Below are positions 16,979-24,531 of a stretch of 64,000 nt of DNA, in pieces. Within the stretch, counting starts at the first letter, position 1. Every line of letters starts with the position of its first letter. Position numbers and translations under genes: made by a program. The notes under the pieces were generated by a model. The model had not been told where the DNA came from. It ran no database searches and saw nothing but the letters and a program-made list of their open reading frames with translations. The stretch covers positions 1 through 64,000 of the forward strand of contig JACPYS010000033.1 in NCBI GenBank assembly GCA_016195915.1, written 5' to 3'. The DNA is from Betaproteobacteria bacterium (lineage in GTDB: Bacteria; Pseudomonadota; Gammaproteobacteria; Burkholderiales; SG8-39).

Positions 16979-18115
16979 TCACGCGGCCGGCGCGCGACCC
17001 GCAAGCGCCGCCTTGAGCGTCCGATGAAAATGCGCGATTGCGCCTTCGAACTTACCGAAGGTGAACACCTCGTTCGCGCCGCTCCCCAACCCGCGCTGGA
17101 TCGCGCAGACCACGGCGCGGTCCTCGGCTGCGCCCACCTCGCCGACAAACGCGGCGTCGCGCTTGGCTTCCCTGAGCATTTCTTCCTGGTCGGCGCCGCG
17201 GTTGGTGAGGGTGTAGGTGATGTTGCGGGTGCTGTCAATGCCGAGCGGCTCGAGCACGACCACGTTGGTGTGGCGCGAGAGCACCGTGATGAGCACGTTG
17301 GGAAAGAGGTGATAGACGTAGGTCAGTAATCCATCCACGCGGCGTTCTTCGCGCGCGACCCTGGCGAGCTTGGCAATGCGCTGAAAGGGGTAGGTCACGC
17401 GGCTGTTGCGCCCGAAGGGTTCGACGAGGTTGAGGTTGTCGAAGCCGTAGGGGTAGAAGGTCTCGGGATGCGTGGCGCGGATGTGATAGCCCTCGATGAA
17501 GCCTTCGAGCAGGATCTTCCAGTTGGCCGCGATGTCGCGCTCCCTGGTGGCGAAGAGCTGCTGCTCGGGCGAAAAGACATGCGCCAGTTCGTCGAGCGCC
17601 GGGTCTTCGAGCGCAGGCGTGTCTTGCGTGACGAATACCATCCCGCAGCTTTCTTCTGCGCGGAGCGGCGCAAGGCCGTGCGTGGATTTGTCCAGGCCCG
17701 GAAAGCCGTGCTCGTGCGGGATATGCCGCAGGCTGCCGTCGAGCCGGTATGTCCAGCCGTGGTAGCCGCACACGAAGGACTTCGCGCAACCCGTAGCGTT
17801 CGCGACCGCCATGCCGCGATGGCGGCAGGCGTTGCGGAATGCCCGCACCGTGCCGTCTTCGCCACGCACGGCGAGGATGGGCGTGCCCGCCGCCTCGCGC
17901 GCCACGTACGCGCCTGCCTGCGGCAATGCAGCCGAAGGACAAAACGGGGTCGGCGTCCGTTTAAAGACCTGTTGAACTTCCATGGCGAGGCGTTCTTCCG
18001 AGCGATAGTTCGCCACCGGTTCGCGCCAGATTTCGCCGCCAAGGTCGGTGGTACGGTTCTCGATGTGATCGAGGATCCGTTGCGCCGCGCGCCGGTCATC
18101 CAGCAGGATTGTCAT
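16979..18115 (-). CDS. Rieske-type aromatic ring-hydroxylating oxygenase, alpha subunit
   Basis: The 378-residue protein is a non-heme iron oxygenase. The Rieske [2Fe-2S] ligands are C97, H99, C116 and H119 (CRHRGMAVANATGC then CGYHGWTYR). The catalytic domain has NWKILLEGFIEGYHIRATHPETF, which carries the conserved mononuclear-iron histidines after an aspartate/asparagine region. I start at the ATG at 18115 (MTILLDDRRAAQ); the frame stays open far upstream across the next gene, which is an artefact of high GC. The aminotransferase gene ends 11 bases upstream, so the two are probably co-transcribed. No ferredoxin or reductase gene is adjacent. Possible substrates include betaine-like or aromatic acids. 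Confidence 0.87.
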   Translation of the reverse strand: MTILLDDRRAAQRILDHIENRTTDLGGEIWREPVANYRSEERLAMEVQQVFKRTPTPFCPSAALPQAGAYVAREAAGTPILAVRGEDGTVRAFRNACRHRGMAVANATGCAKSFVCGYHGWTYRLDGSLRHIPHEHGFPGLDKSTHGLAPLRAEESCGMVFVTQDTPALEDPALDELAHVFSPEQQLFATRERDIAANWKILLEGFIEGYHIRATHPETFYPYGFDNLNLVEPFGRNSRVTYPFQRIAKLARVAREERRVDGLLTYVYHLFPNVLITVLSRHTNVVVLEPLGIDSTRNITYTLTNRGADQEEMLREAKRDAAFVGEVGAAEDRAVVCAIQRGLGSGANEVFTFGKFEGAIAHFHRTLKAALAGRAPAA

Positions 18116-18126
18116 GCCGCACTCCT

Positions 18127-19425
18127 TCAGGCGACGGCGGCGATGCGCGCCGTCGCAGGCGCGCGCAGCGCGTCCATCGCCGCGTCGACCCCGCCGCGCG
18201 CGTGCGGCATGCCCGCCTCCGCGAGCGCGAGCTCGATCCCGCCGAGCGTGCCGAGCAGCATCGGCTCGTTCAGCTCGCCCATGTGGCCGATGCGGAACAC
18301 GCGCCCCTGCAGCGCGGCGAGGCCGCGGCCGAGCGCGACGCCAAAACGCTCGGAAGCGATCGCGCGCACGCGGTCCGCGTCGTGCCCAGGAGGGCAGAGC
18401 ACTGCCGTCAGCGAATCCGAGGCGGCTTCCGCATCGAGCGGGTAGATCTCCGGCCCGCCGCCGCGCGGGGAGACCGCGCCCCAGGCGCGCACGCAGGCGC
18501 GCGTCGCCTCGGCGAGGCGGCGGTGGCGCGCGAACACGTTCTCCAGCCCCTCCTCCTCGATCATGTCGAGCGACTCGTCCAGCCCGTAGAAAAACGCGAT
18601 CGGCGCCGTGCCGCAGAAGCGCAACTGCCTGCCGCCCTCCACCATGGTGCGCCAGTCCCAGTAGCGGCGCGGGTTGCGCGCATTCTGCGCGGCCTCCCAG
18701 GCGCGCGCGTTGATCGCCGTGAACGACATTCCCGGCGGCAGCATCAGCCCCTTCTGCGAGCCGCCGACCACCAGGTCCACTCCCCACTCGTCCATGCGGA
18801 AGTCGTACGAAGCGAGCGAGGAGATCGTATCCACCAGGTACAGCGCCGGGTGCTTCGCGCGGTTCATCGCCGCGCGCACCTCGGCCACCGGGTGGCGCAT
18901 GCCGGTCGCGGTCTCGTTCTGCACGATCAGCACCGCCTTGATCGCATGCCCGTTGTCGGCCGCGAGGCGCTCGGCCACCGCGTTCGGATCGATCGCGCGG
19001 CGATCGGGCGCGACCACCGCCTCGACCTCCAGCCCGTACTGGCGCGCTGTCGTCGACCAGTTCTCGGAAAAGTAGCCCGCCTGGCACACCAGCACCTTGT
19101 CGCCAGGCGAAAAGAGATTGGCGATGCTCGCGTCCCAGGCCCCGTGGCCCGAAGCCGCGTAGGCGATGACGAAGCCCTGCCAGGTCTTCAGCACCCCTTT
19201 CAGACGCTCAAGCGACCGGTCGCGCAGCGCGGTGAACTCCGGCCCGGTGAAATCCACCGCCGGCTTCGCCATCGCGTGCAACACCCGCAGCGGGATGTTG
19301 GTGGGACCCGGGGGCAGACCCCGACTTACGGCACCCGCGCTTCGAGGAGGCGCTGCCAGCGCCGTCTGCACCGGCATGGCGCACACCACTGCCGCAGCGA
19401 AACAGCAGGCCGATGCAAGCTTCAC
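18127..19425 (-). CDS. PLP-dependent aminotransferase (alanine/serine-glyoxylate type) with odd N-terminus
   Basis: A fold-type I aminotransferase of class V: PPGPTNIPLRVLHAMAKPAVDFTGPEF is the typical AGT/SGAT entry, GHGAWDASIANLFSPGDKVLV follows, VDTISSLASYDFRMDEWGVDLVVGGSQKG carries the PLP aspartate and the Schiff-base lysine, and FRIGHMGELNE the phosphate/substrate region. It should transfer amino groups between alanine or serine and glyoxylate. The best start is GTG at 19425, with GGAGG four bases away, but this prepends MKLASACCFAAAVVCAMPVQ and following residues, which look like an export signal. That is unexpected for a PLP enzyme. The true start could lie near residue 36, just before the conserved region. 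Confidence 0.82.
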   Translation of the reverse strand: MKLASACCFAAAVVCAMPVQTALAAPPRSAGAVSRGLPPGPTNIPLRVLHAMAKPAVDFTGPEFTALRDRSLERLKGVLKTWQGFVIAYAASGHGAWDASIANLFSPGDKVLVCQAGYFSENWSTTARQYGLEVEAVVAPDRRAIDPNAVAERLAADNGHAIKAVLIVQNETATGMRHPVAEVRAAMNRAKHPALYLVDTISSLASYDFRMDEWGVDLVVGGSQKGLMLPPGMSFTAINARAWEAAQNARNPRRYWDWRTMVEGGRQLRFCGTAPIAFFYGLDESLDMIEEEGLENVFARHRRLAEATRACVRAWGAVSPRGGGPEIYPLDAEAASDSLTAVLCPPGHDADRVRAIASERFGVALGRGLAALQGRVFRIGHMGELNEPMLLGTLGGIELALAEAGMPHARGGVDAAMDALRAPATARIAAVA

Positions 19426-19479
19426 GACACCTCCCTGGCCGATATTATCCGCCTCCACTTCCATGCCCGGAGCCTCGCC

Positions 19480-20256
19480 GTGATCCAGCGCCTCGCCCTC
19501 GCCCTCCTGCTCGCCGCCTTGACTACTCTCGCCTTCCCGCAGGCGCAGAAGGAACCCGAGTACGAACCCAAGCCGTTCCAGGAAGGCAAGGACGTCGTCT
19601 GGGTGCCGACGCCGCAGGTGGTGGTGGACAAGATGCTCGATCTGGCCCGGGTGACCGCGAAGGACTTCGTCATCGACCTCGGTTCCGGCGACGGCCGCAC
19701 CGTCATCACCGCCGCGCGGCGCGGCGCGCGCGCGCTCGGCATCGAGTACAACCCGGACATGGTCGCGCTCTCCAGGCGCAACGCCGCGAAGAACGGCGTC
19801 ACCGACAAGGCCCGGTTCGTGAAAGCCGACCTCTTCGAGACCGACTTCTCCAAGGCCACTGTCATCACCATGTTCCTGCTGCCGGACATCAACCTCAAGC
19901 TGCGCCCGAAAATCCTCGCGCTCAAGCCCGGCACGCGCATCGTCTCGAACACCTTCACCATGGGCGACTGGGAAGCCGACGACAGCGTCGAGCTCGGCAA
20001 CCACAATGGCTGCACCGTCTCCTGGTGCACCGCGCTGCTGTGGATTGTCCCCGCCCAGGCCGCTGGCAGCTACGACCTGCCGCAGGGCAAGCTCGTCCTC
20101 AAGCAGGAATTCCAGAAATTCTCCGGTACGCTGGAGGCCGGCGGCAAGACCACCCCCATTGCCGACGGCAAGGTCTCCGGCACGGAAATCTCTTTCAATG
20201 CCGGCGGACGCGAGTACCGCGGCCGGATGAACGGCAAGCAGCTCGAACTGCGCTAG
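19480..20256 (+). CDS. Exported class I SAM-dependent methyltransferase-like protein
   Basis: The 258-residue protein carries a methyltransferase core: FVIDLGSGDGRTVITAARRG is SAM motif I (around residues 65-85), ALGIEYNPDMVALSRRNA gives the acidic residue of motif II, and VKADLFETDFSKATVITMFLLPD is motif IV. Unusually, translation from the GTG at 19480 starts with VIQRLALALLLAALTTLAFP, a signal-peptide-like stretch. A C-terminal part (residues ~190-258) is beta-rich: GKLVLKQEFQKFSGTLEAGG, ISFNAGGREYRGRMNGKQLELR. Similar annotated proteins with signal peptides exist in proteobacteria, by recollection. SAM is not known in the periplasm, so the protein may be membrane-anchored facing the cytoplasm. 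It diverges from the aminotransferase gene. Confidence 0.75.
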   Translation: MIQRLALALLLAALTTLAFPQAQKEPEYEPKPFQEGKDVVWVPTPQVVVDKMLDLARVTAKDFVIDLGSGDGRTVITAARRGARALGIEYNPDMVALSRRNAAKNGVTDKARFVKADLFETDFSKATVITMFLLPDINLKLRPKILALKPGTRIVSNTFTMGDWEADDSVELGNHNGCTVSWCTALLWIVPAQAAGSYDLPQGKLVLKQEFQKFSGTLEAGGKTTPIADGKVSGTEISFNAGGREYRGRMNGKQLELR

Positions 20257-20330
20257 CTCCTCCGGAATCGTCTCCGACCACTCGTTCAGCTGCGCGTGCA
20301 GCTCCTTGTGCGAGCGCACCTCGAAAGCCG

Positions 20331-20790
20331 TCAACAGGCCACGCCCACTGCCGACTGAAGACCGGGCGCAGGGGCTTGGGCAGCGTGAACACGTACTGCC
20401 GGTGCGCCGGGAGGGAAGACAGGGCGCCTCCCCCGTCTCGGGCGCGAGCACGTTCTCCTCGATCCACTTGCCATACAGCAGCACGCGCTTTTGGTGGCAG
20501 CTCGGACAGAAGTACTGGGTCTCGCACGAGTCGGCAAGCAGGAACTCGTGACGTAAGGTGTCGCCGTCGATGCGCGCAAATCCCTCGCCCGGATCGCCGC
20601 AAGCGACGGGGCGTTCGATGACCTGTTGCTCGGCGCTGCGCCGCATACAGCCGGACTCGCGCAACTCTCCCGCATGGCGCTTGACACATTGCCACACCGG
20701 GCTCGCGCGCAGATCGCGCGAGCGTTGCAGTCCACCACCGGGCAAGGCGTCGGCAGCGAGCCCGGCCCCCTTCCCGCATCGCTCGTACAA
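20331..20790 (-). pseudogene. IS91-family transposase remnant, frameshifted
   Basis: The minus strand encodes MYERCGKGAGLAADALPGGG at 20790, then GEGFARIDGDTLRHEFLLADSC and YFCPSCHQKRVLLYGKWIEE. This is the zinc-binding N-terminal region of IS91/ISCR-type rolling-circle transposases. The continuation PAHRQYVFTLPKPLRPVFSR occurs in another frame, so at least one frameshift is present, and the HUH catalytic domain is missing. It marks the scarred left border of the accessory island. No ori/ter ends were found. Confidence 0.75.
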
Positions 20791-20951
20791 CAGTGCGTCC
20801 GCATCCGGGGAGCAACGCGAATGCGGCTCGACAAGCTATGTCAAGAGGCGCCCTGCGTCATCCGGCACGACCGTGTCAGCGCTCGAGAATCGAGAGGTGT
20901 TGAGGACGGGTTGGACAAGACAGCCGAGTCTCGCCGACCTCGGCGCGGCCG

Positions 20952-20969
20952 CTACTCCCACTCAATCAT
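20952..20969 (-). other. guaA 3'-end-like sequence, possible island attachment remnant
   Basis: The minus strand reads ATG ATT GAG TGG GAG TAG, i.e. (M)IEWE-stop. Bacterial GMP synthetase ends in the residues TIEWE, and the 3' end of guaA is a well-known integration site of genomic islands. The match is only about 15 bases and there is no guaA body or integrase gene nearby, so this may be chance. Confidence 0.25.
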
Positions 20970-21093
20970 AGCCGCGCGCTTGAAAAGTGGAGAGTGAACT
21001 GCGCACGCAAGGATTTCAAGATTTCTTCCGCAGTAAATGGGTTGGAATGGGCCAGAGCTTGCCTCCTCGCGCCGATGCCAGTCAAATTGCGCC

Positions 21094-21192
21094 ATGAACG
21101 ACCTGGACGCCAACGCCACCGGCCACACCCCCATGATGCAGCACTACGTTTCCGCTATGAGAATTCGCGGCAATCTTCGCGGGCTACACTGA
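21094..21192 (+). pseudogene. mutS: mutS 5' stub (first ~18 codons)
   Basis: ATG at 21094 encodes MNDLDANATGHTPMMQHY, which resembles the N-terminus of MutS proteins (…HTPMMQQYLRIKA…). After HY the similarity stops and the frame ends at a TGA at 21190-21192. The first codons of the mismatch repair gene thus appear joined to unrelated DNA, as expected at a recombination or insertion junction near 21147. Only a stub is present; no MutS activity can come from here. Confidence 0.55.
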
Positions 21193-21270
21193 GACCTATA
21201 CCGTATTCGGAGTTGAAACACGCGTAGGTTTGGTGCGGTCTACAAGCAGGTTACACCCTTGGCGTATTGA

Positions 21271-21714
21271 TCAGTCCCCGGCGGCACGGCGCGGCCGAGT
21301 AACAACGCGGGTGCTGGAATCTTTCCGCCTCACGGCTGTGGAAATTCGGCGCTTCTGAATCATATCTGCGGCGTCGAGCAGCTTCAGAAGCGCCTCAGCG
21401 CCCTCGTCGGTCCGATCCCAGACCCGATTAATCTTCTCCACCAGCCTCGGATCGGTCTTCCCGCCCGACGACTTCCCCGCCTTGTAGCCCGCACTGTCGG
21501 CCCGGCTCTTTGCATATTTCCAAAGCCGATATGCACGACCTTCGAGATTGCGAAAGGAGCCCCGAAGGATCTTCGAGACAGACCCTTGGTCGAGACCAGT
21601 CTCCCGAGCGATCTCCGCCTGGGGGACGTTGAGGTCTTTCCAGACGAACTGAAATACCGCCAGCACATCCTGGTGCGCTGGTTTGTTTGCTAGTCGTTTT
21701 TTGCCGTATTGCAT
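21271..21714 (-). CDS. Xre/Cro-like HTH regulator of the island
   Basis: The 147-residue protein has a helix-turn-helix in AVFQFVWKDLNVPQAEIARETGLDQGSVSKILRGSF (residues ~18-53), followed by a basic stretch and a helical C-terminus ending in basic residues. It likely binds DNA as a repressor. It diverges from the NADAR gene. One copy of an 11-base palindrome overlaps its own start codon and a second lies 22 bases away, so it probably represses both itself and the NADAR gene. I do not recognise a closer family. Confidence 0.7.
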   Translation of the reverse strand: MQYGKKRLANKPAHQDVLAVFQFVWKDLNVPQAEIARETGLDQGSVSKILRGSFRNLEGRAYRLWKYAKSRADSAGYKAGKSSGGKTDPRLVEKINRVWDRTDEGAEALLKLLDAADMIQKRRISTAVRRKDSSTRVVTRPRRAAGD

Positions 21715-21743
21715 ATTATGCTATATTGTGGTGCATATTATGC
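21711..21743. promoter_or_regulatory. Tandem palindromic operator between HTH and NADAR genes
   Basis: The 11-base sequence GCATATTATGC, with perfect arms GCATA/TATGC around one T, occurs at 21711-21721 and again at 21733-21743. The copies start 22 bases apart, i.e. on the same face of the helix at about two turns. The first covers the start codon of the HTH gene (ATG ends at 21714); the second lies 36 bases before the NADAR start. The AT-rich stretch between them (CTATATTGTG) is the likely promoter core. Cooperative binding by the HTH protein is inferred. Confidence 0.65.
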
Positions 21744-21778
21744 CACTAGGTACAAAAGCCAAAACAAGAGGAGCCTTC

Positions 21779-22294
21779 ATGGGTAAATCCGCTGAGATTC
21801 GCTTCTATCGCTCCAATGAAGAACCCTACGGCGCATTCAGCAACCTATATCGACGGGCGCTGAGCCTCGACGGTCAGACCTTCCCGACCGCGGAGCATGC
21901 GTATCAAGTAGCAAAAGCAAGGCGCCCCGAAGTACGGAACTGGATCCTGGCTGCTCCATCGCCCGCGCTTCTGGCGATGGCGGCGCACGGCCTCTATCAG
22001 TGGGACATCGTCCCGGACTGGTCTCGAATTAAGTTCGACCGGATGCGAGCGGTGCTACGCGCGAAATTCACTCAGCATGCCGACCTGCGTGAGCTGCTGT
22101 TGTCAACGGGGAACGCCCGCCTCGTCGAGGCAGGAACGGTGGAGAACGCCGTCAATCGCCTTTGGGGAGAAGTCAACGGAAAAGGCAAGAATATGCTTGG
22201 AGTGCTTCTGATGGAACTGAGGGAGCAACTCGCGCGTGAGACGAAACGCTCCGCTGGAGGCCGGCGCGATCAGCGACTGCGGATCGCGGCTTAG
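21779..22294 (+). CDS. NADAR-family ADP-ribose glycosidase-like protein
   Basis: The 171-residue protein matches the NADAR/YbiA superfamily: IRFYRSNEEPYGAFSNLYRR (residues 4-23), FPTAEHAYQVAKARR (~31-45), WDIVPDWSRIKFDRMRAVLRAKF, and LLSTGNARLVEAGTVENAVNRLWGE. Family members hydrolyse N-glycosidic bonds of riboflavin intermediates (YbiA) or remove ADP-ribose from guanine in DNA (described for DarT-associated NADARs), and are predicted in NAD/ADP-ribose conflict systems. AAGAGGAG precedes the ATG at 21779; a longer frame includes operator DNA and is rejected. No DarT-like partner was recognised nearby, so its substrate may come from the neighbouring island enzymes. Confidence 0.85.
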   Translation: MGKSAEIRFYRSNEEPYGAFSNLYRRALSLDGQTFPTAEHAYQVAKARRPEVRNWILAAPSPALLAMAAHGLYQWDIVPDWSRIKFDRMRAVLRAKFTQHADLRELLLSTGNARLVEAGTVENAVNRLWGEVNGKGKNMLGVLLMELREQLARETKRSAGGRRDQRLRIAA

Positions 22295-22321
22295 CGCTCT
22301 ACCGCAGGAACGCCTGCCCAG

Positions 22322-23437
22322 TTAGGCGTTGGTAAGCGCTCTGGGCGGGCGCGACGGGCATGCAGGGCACGCGACGCCAGGCACCAACGAGGTCCTCACT
22401 GTGCCCGATTCGCCGCTTACTCTTACCCTTAAAGCGGTTACTCCCCCCAGCATCGCTCTCACCTGCCTGACGAAAATCGACCGTTTGACGCGGTACATTC
22501 CTCCCCGCGCGCCTTCGAACCTGCAATTCCACGCCGCAAGCGTCTGGCCGTACCGCAGCGCGTCCGCGACATCGCCCTGCTCCGCGCCGTACAGGCCGTC
22601 GAGTCCGGCCGATCCAAGGCGAGCGATAACGCCGGCCGAACACCAATCACCGGCGCCACAGGCGTCCCTCAAGATCGGCGCAGGCACTGCTGGCAGGTGT
22701 ACCCATGCAGGATTTCTGGCCAGCCGGCTGCGGTAAACCAGTCCCTGCGAGCCCAAGGTCTGGATCTCCAGGAGAATGCCCGACATCCGTGCGTCATGCC
22801 CCAGCGACCTGAGCCGGTCATTGGAGTATTTGACGACATGCGCGACCCGCAGCGCTTCCCCGAAAAGTCTTGGATCGGCGATCTCCGAAGGCTCGAGATA
22901 AACAAGCGCTCCTCGTTCCCTGGCGATTTTTGCCAACTCAAGCGAGGACCGTGAAATACGATCGATGAAGAACACTGAAGGATCGATCATCCTCGCTGCT
23001 ATCTTTGGCACTGCGCGCGCCGGCACAGGTTTGAACCGAGGTAACGCATTGCCACACTCCGGGCAGGCCCACTCGAAACGATGCGGCGAAATTCCGTTCG
23101 CGCTCCGTCTGATGATCTGCAACACGACGGGGGTGCTGACGGTTGGCGCACACTCGGCGAGTTCTAGCATCACGCCTACGTTACGAAGATCAGTCTTGAC
23201 TCTTTCGGAGGCCGGGTCGCCGTTGAGCCGCGCAATTGGATAGGCACCCCATCCGAGATAGGCGAGAACGGCAAGTACGTTCCCGCATGTGCCCCCCGCG
23301 TAGGCGTTCACCGATGTCTTACGCAGTGCGCTGCGCACGACATCGAGCGCGAGAAAGCCGATGCCGTACACGGACGGGCGTCTCGCCATTGGCGCTAGGC
23401 TACTCCTGCCGACGGTTTCCATACTAGGCATAGACAT
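22322..23437 (-). CDS. PfkB-family sugar/nucleoside kinase-like protein
   Basis: The 371-residue protein has the ribokinase fold: YGIGFLALDVVRS at residues 24-36, the substrate loop AGGTCGNVLAVLAYLGW at 47-63, and the signature DACGAGDWCSAGV at 258-270 whose D264 in GAGD is the catalytic base. An unusual insert around 120-130 contains CPEC (C125, C128), a possible half zinc knuckle. PfkB enzymes phosphorylate sugars or nucleosides. It is the last gene of the five-gene operon and overlaps the preceding gene by 14 bases. The residues after about 345 (SGESGTVRTSLVPG onward) look low-complexity. The substrate is unknown; it may make a sugar phosphate used by the SIS or PRTase enzyme. Confidence 0.8.
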   Translation of the reverse strand: MSMPSMETVGRSSLAPMARRPSVYGIGFLALDVVRSALRKTSVNAYAGGTCGNVLAVLAYLGWGAYPIARLNGDPASERVKTDLRNVGVMLELAECAPTVSTPVVLQIIRRSANGISPHRFEWACPECGNALPRFKPVPARAVPKIAARMIDPSVFFIDRISRSSLELAKIARERGALVYLEPSEIADPRLFGEALRVAHVVKYSNDRLRSLGHDARMSGILLEIQTLGSQGLVYRSRLARNPAWVHLPAVPAPILRDACGAGDWCSAGVIARLGSAGLDGLYGAEQGDVADALRYGQTLAAWNCRFEGARGGMYRVKRSIFVRQVRAMLGGVTALRVRVSGESGTVRTSLVPGVACPACPSRPPRALTNA

Positions 23438-24530
23438 CGCCTGTCAGCCAGAGATGGACCAAATCGCAGGGGACGACTGGCTGCCCCGCTGCCGGAAGAG
23501 ATTTTGCAGAGAATCCGACCGCCTCGACATAGGCGACGGCGAGATCCCGCTCGTAGGCGGCCATCAAAACCCCTAGACCGCACGCCTTACTGCCAATGGG
23601 CGAAATAATCATGACAGCACCCCCGGTCTCCGCGAATACTTTCGCGCTTGCATCGTGAATGCGTAGCACAGAGCGGTAGAGGTCCAAGGGATCTGATTCA
23701 TCGGCGTAAACGAGATCTCCCGCGCTTACTTCCCATACCGATTCAAACTCCTCCACATACTCCGCGATCAGCTCGTCGGCGAATCTTGGATTCGATGAGG
23801 GAAACGGCAGGATGGGCAGCGTGTCGTCGGGCGCGATGGTGCGGAAGATCCTCTCCAGGATCTGCCCGCGTCCGCGAGCAAGCTGAGGCAGCCACAGCCG
23901 CGCCGCCTTGGTGGCCGTGTGAAGCGTCACTGCCCCGCGGAACGCATGGACGTACGCCATTGAATCCGAGGCGATCGGCTCGATTTCCTCATCAAGCAGC
24001 GCGTTCGTGGCGATCATGACGTGCACGTTGCGAGGCCCCTGCCCCGCCTTCGCCAGCTCGAGGAAATAGCGGATAAGCGGAAAGCTGATGCCGACCGACA
24101 AGGCGCTGGCGTCGATGATGACGTCTGTCCACGCGAATCGGTCCTCGTTGCGCAGACGCTGCAACTCGGAAACGATGTTGCGTCCCGCGACCACGGCATT
24201 GTTCTCGTCGAGAACATTGACTCTGAGAATCACGTGGCTTGGAAAGAGATTTATTAGCTCCTGCAGGTTGGCGTCTGCGCGCGCCAAGAGATCCGCCTCC
24301 GGACTGGGGCGCTCTTCTCGGACAAATATGGCCTCGGCCTTACTAACGTTTCTAACGTTTGCGGCCACCTCTCGGGAAACGAGGCACGATCGCGGATCGA
24401 ACCCCGCCGCGGCGATAATTCCGACCCTGCCTGCCTCAACCGACGGCAGATAGCTCGTGCAGAATTCTTTGACCTCCGACGCGCCCCGATGAGAGACGCA
24501 TCGTTCCCATGCACTGCGACGCGACGCCAT
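23424..24530 (-). CDS. Unrecognised 368-residue island protein
   Basis: I do not recognise this protein. It is soluble, with alternating beta and alpha segments: RVGIIAAAGFDPRSC (residues ~35-49), VAGRNIVSELQRL, WTDVIIDASALSVGISFPLIRYFLELA (a strand with an aspartate then SALS), NVHVMIATNALLDEEIEP, and GAVMIISPIGSKACGLGVLMAAYE. The pattern suggests a Rossmann-like nucleotide- or sugar-binding fold. It is fourth in the operon, starts one base after the ATPase stop and overlaps the PfkB gene by 14 bases. The tight coupling to the ATPase and PRTase suggests the three act together. Confidence 0.75.
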   Translation of the reverse strand: MASRRSAWERCVSHRGASEVKEFCTSYLPSVEAGRVGIIAAAGFDPRSCLVSREVAANVRNVSKAEAIFVREERPSPEADLLARADANLQELINLFPSHVILRVNVLDENNAVVAGRNIVSELQRLRNEDRFAWTDVIIDASALSVGISFPLIRYFLELAKAGQGPRNVHVMIATNALLDEEIEPIASDSMAYVHAFRGAVTLHTATKAARLWLPQLARGRGQILERIFRTIAPDDTLPILPFPSSNPRFADELIAEYVEEFESVWEVSAGDLVYADESDPLDLYRSVLRIHDASAKVFAETGGAVMIISPIGSKACGLGVLMAAYERDLAVAYVEAVGFSAKSLPAAGQPVVPCDLVHLWLTGDVYA

Positions 24531-24531
24531 G

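Noticed and set aside
19426-20790. In-frame upstream extension of the aminotransferase frame
   Set aside because: The continuation runs antisense through the methyltransferase gene and into the IS91 remnant, and only lacks stops because of base composition.
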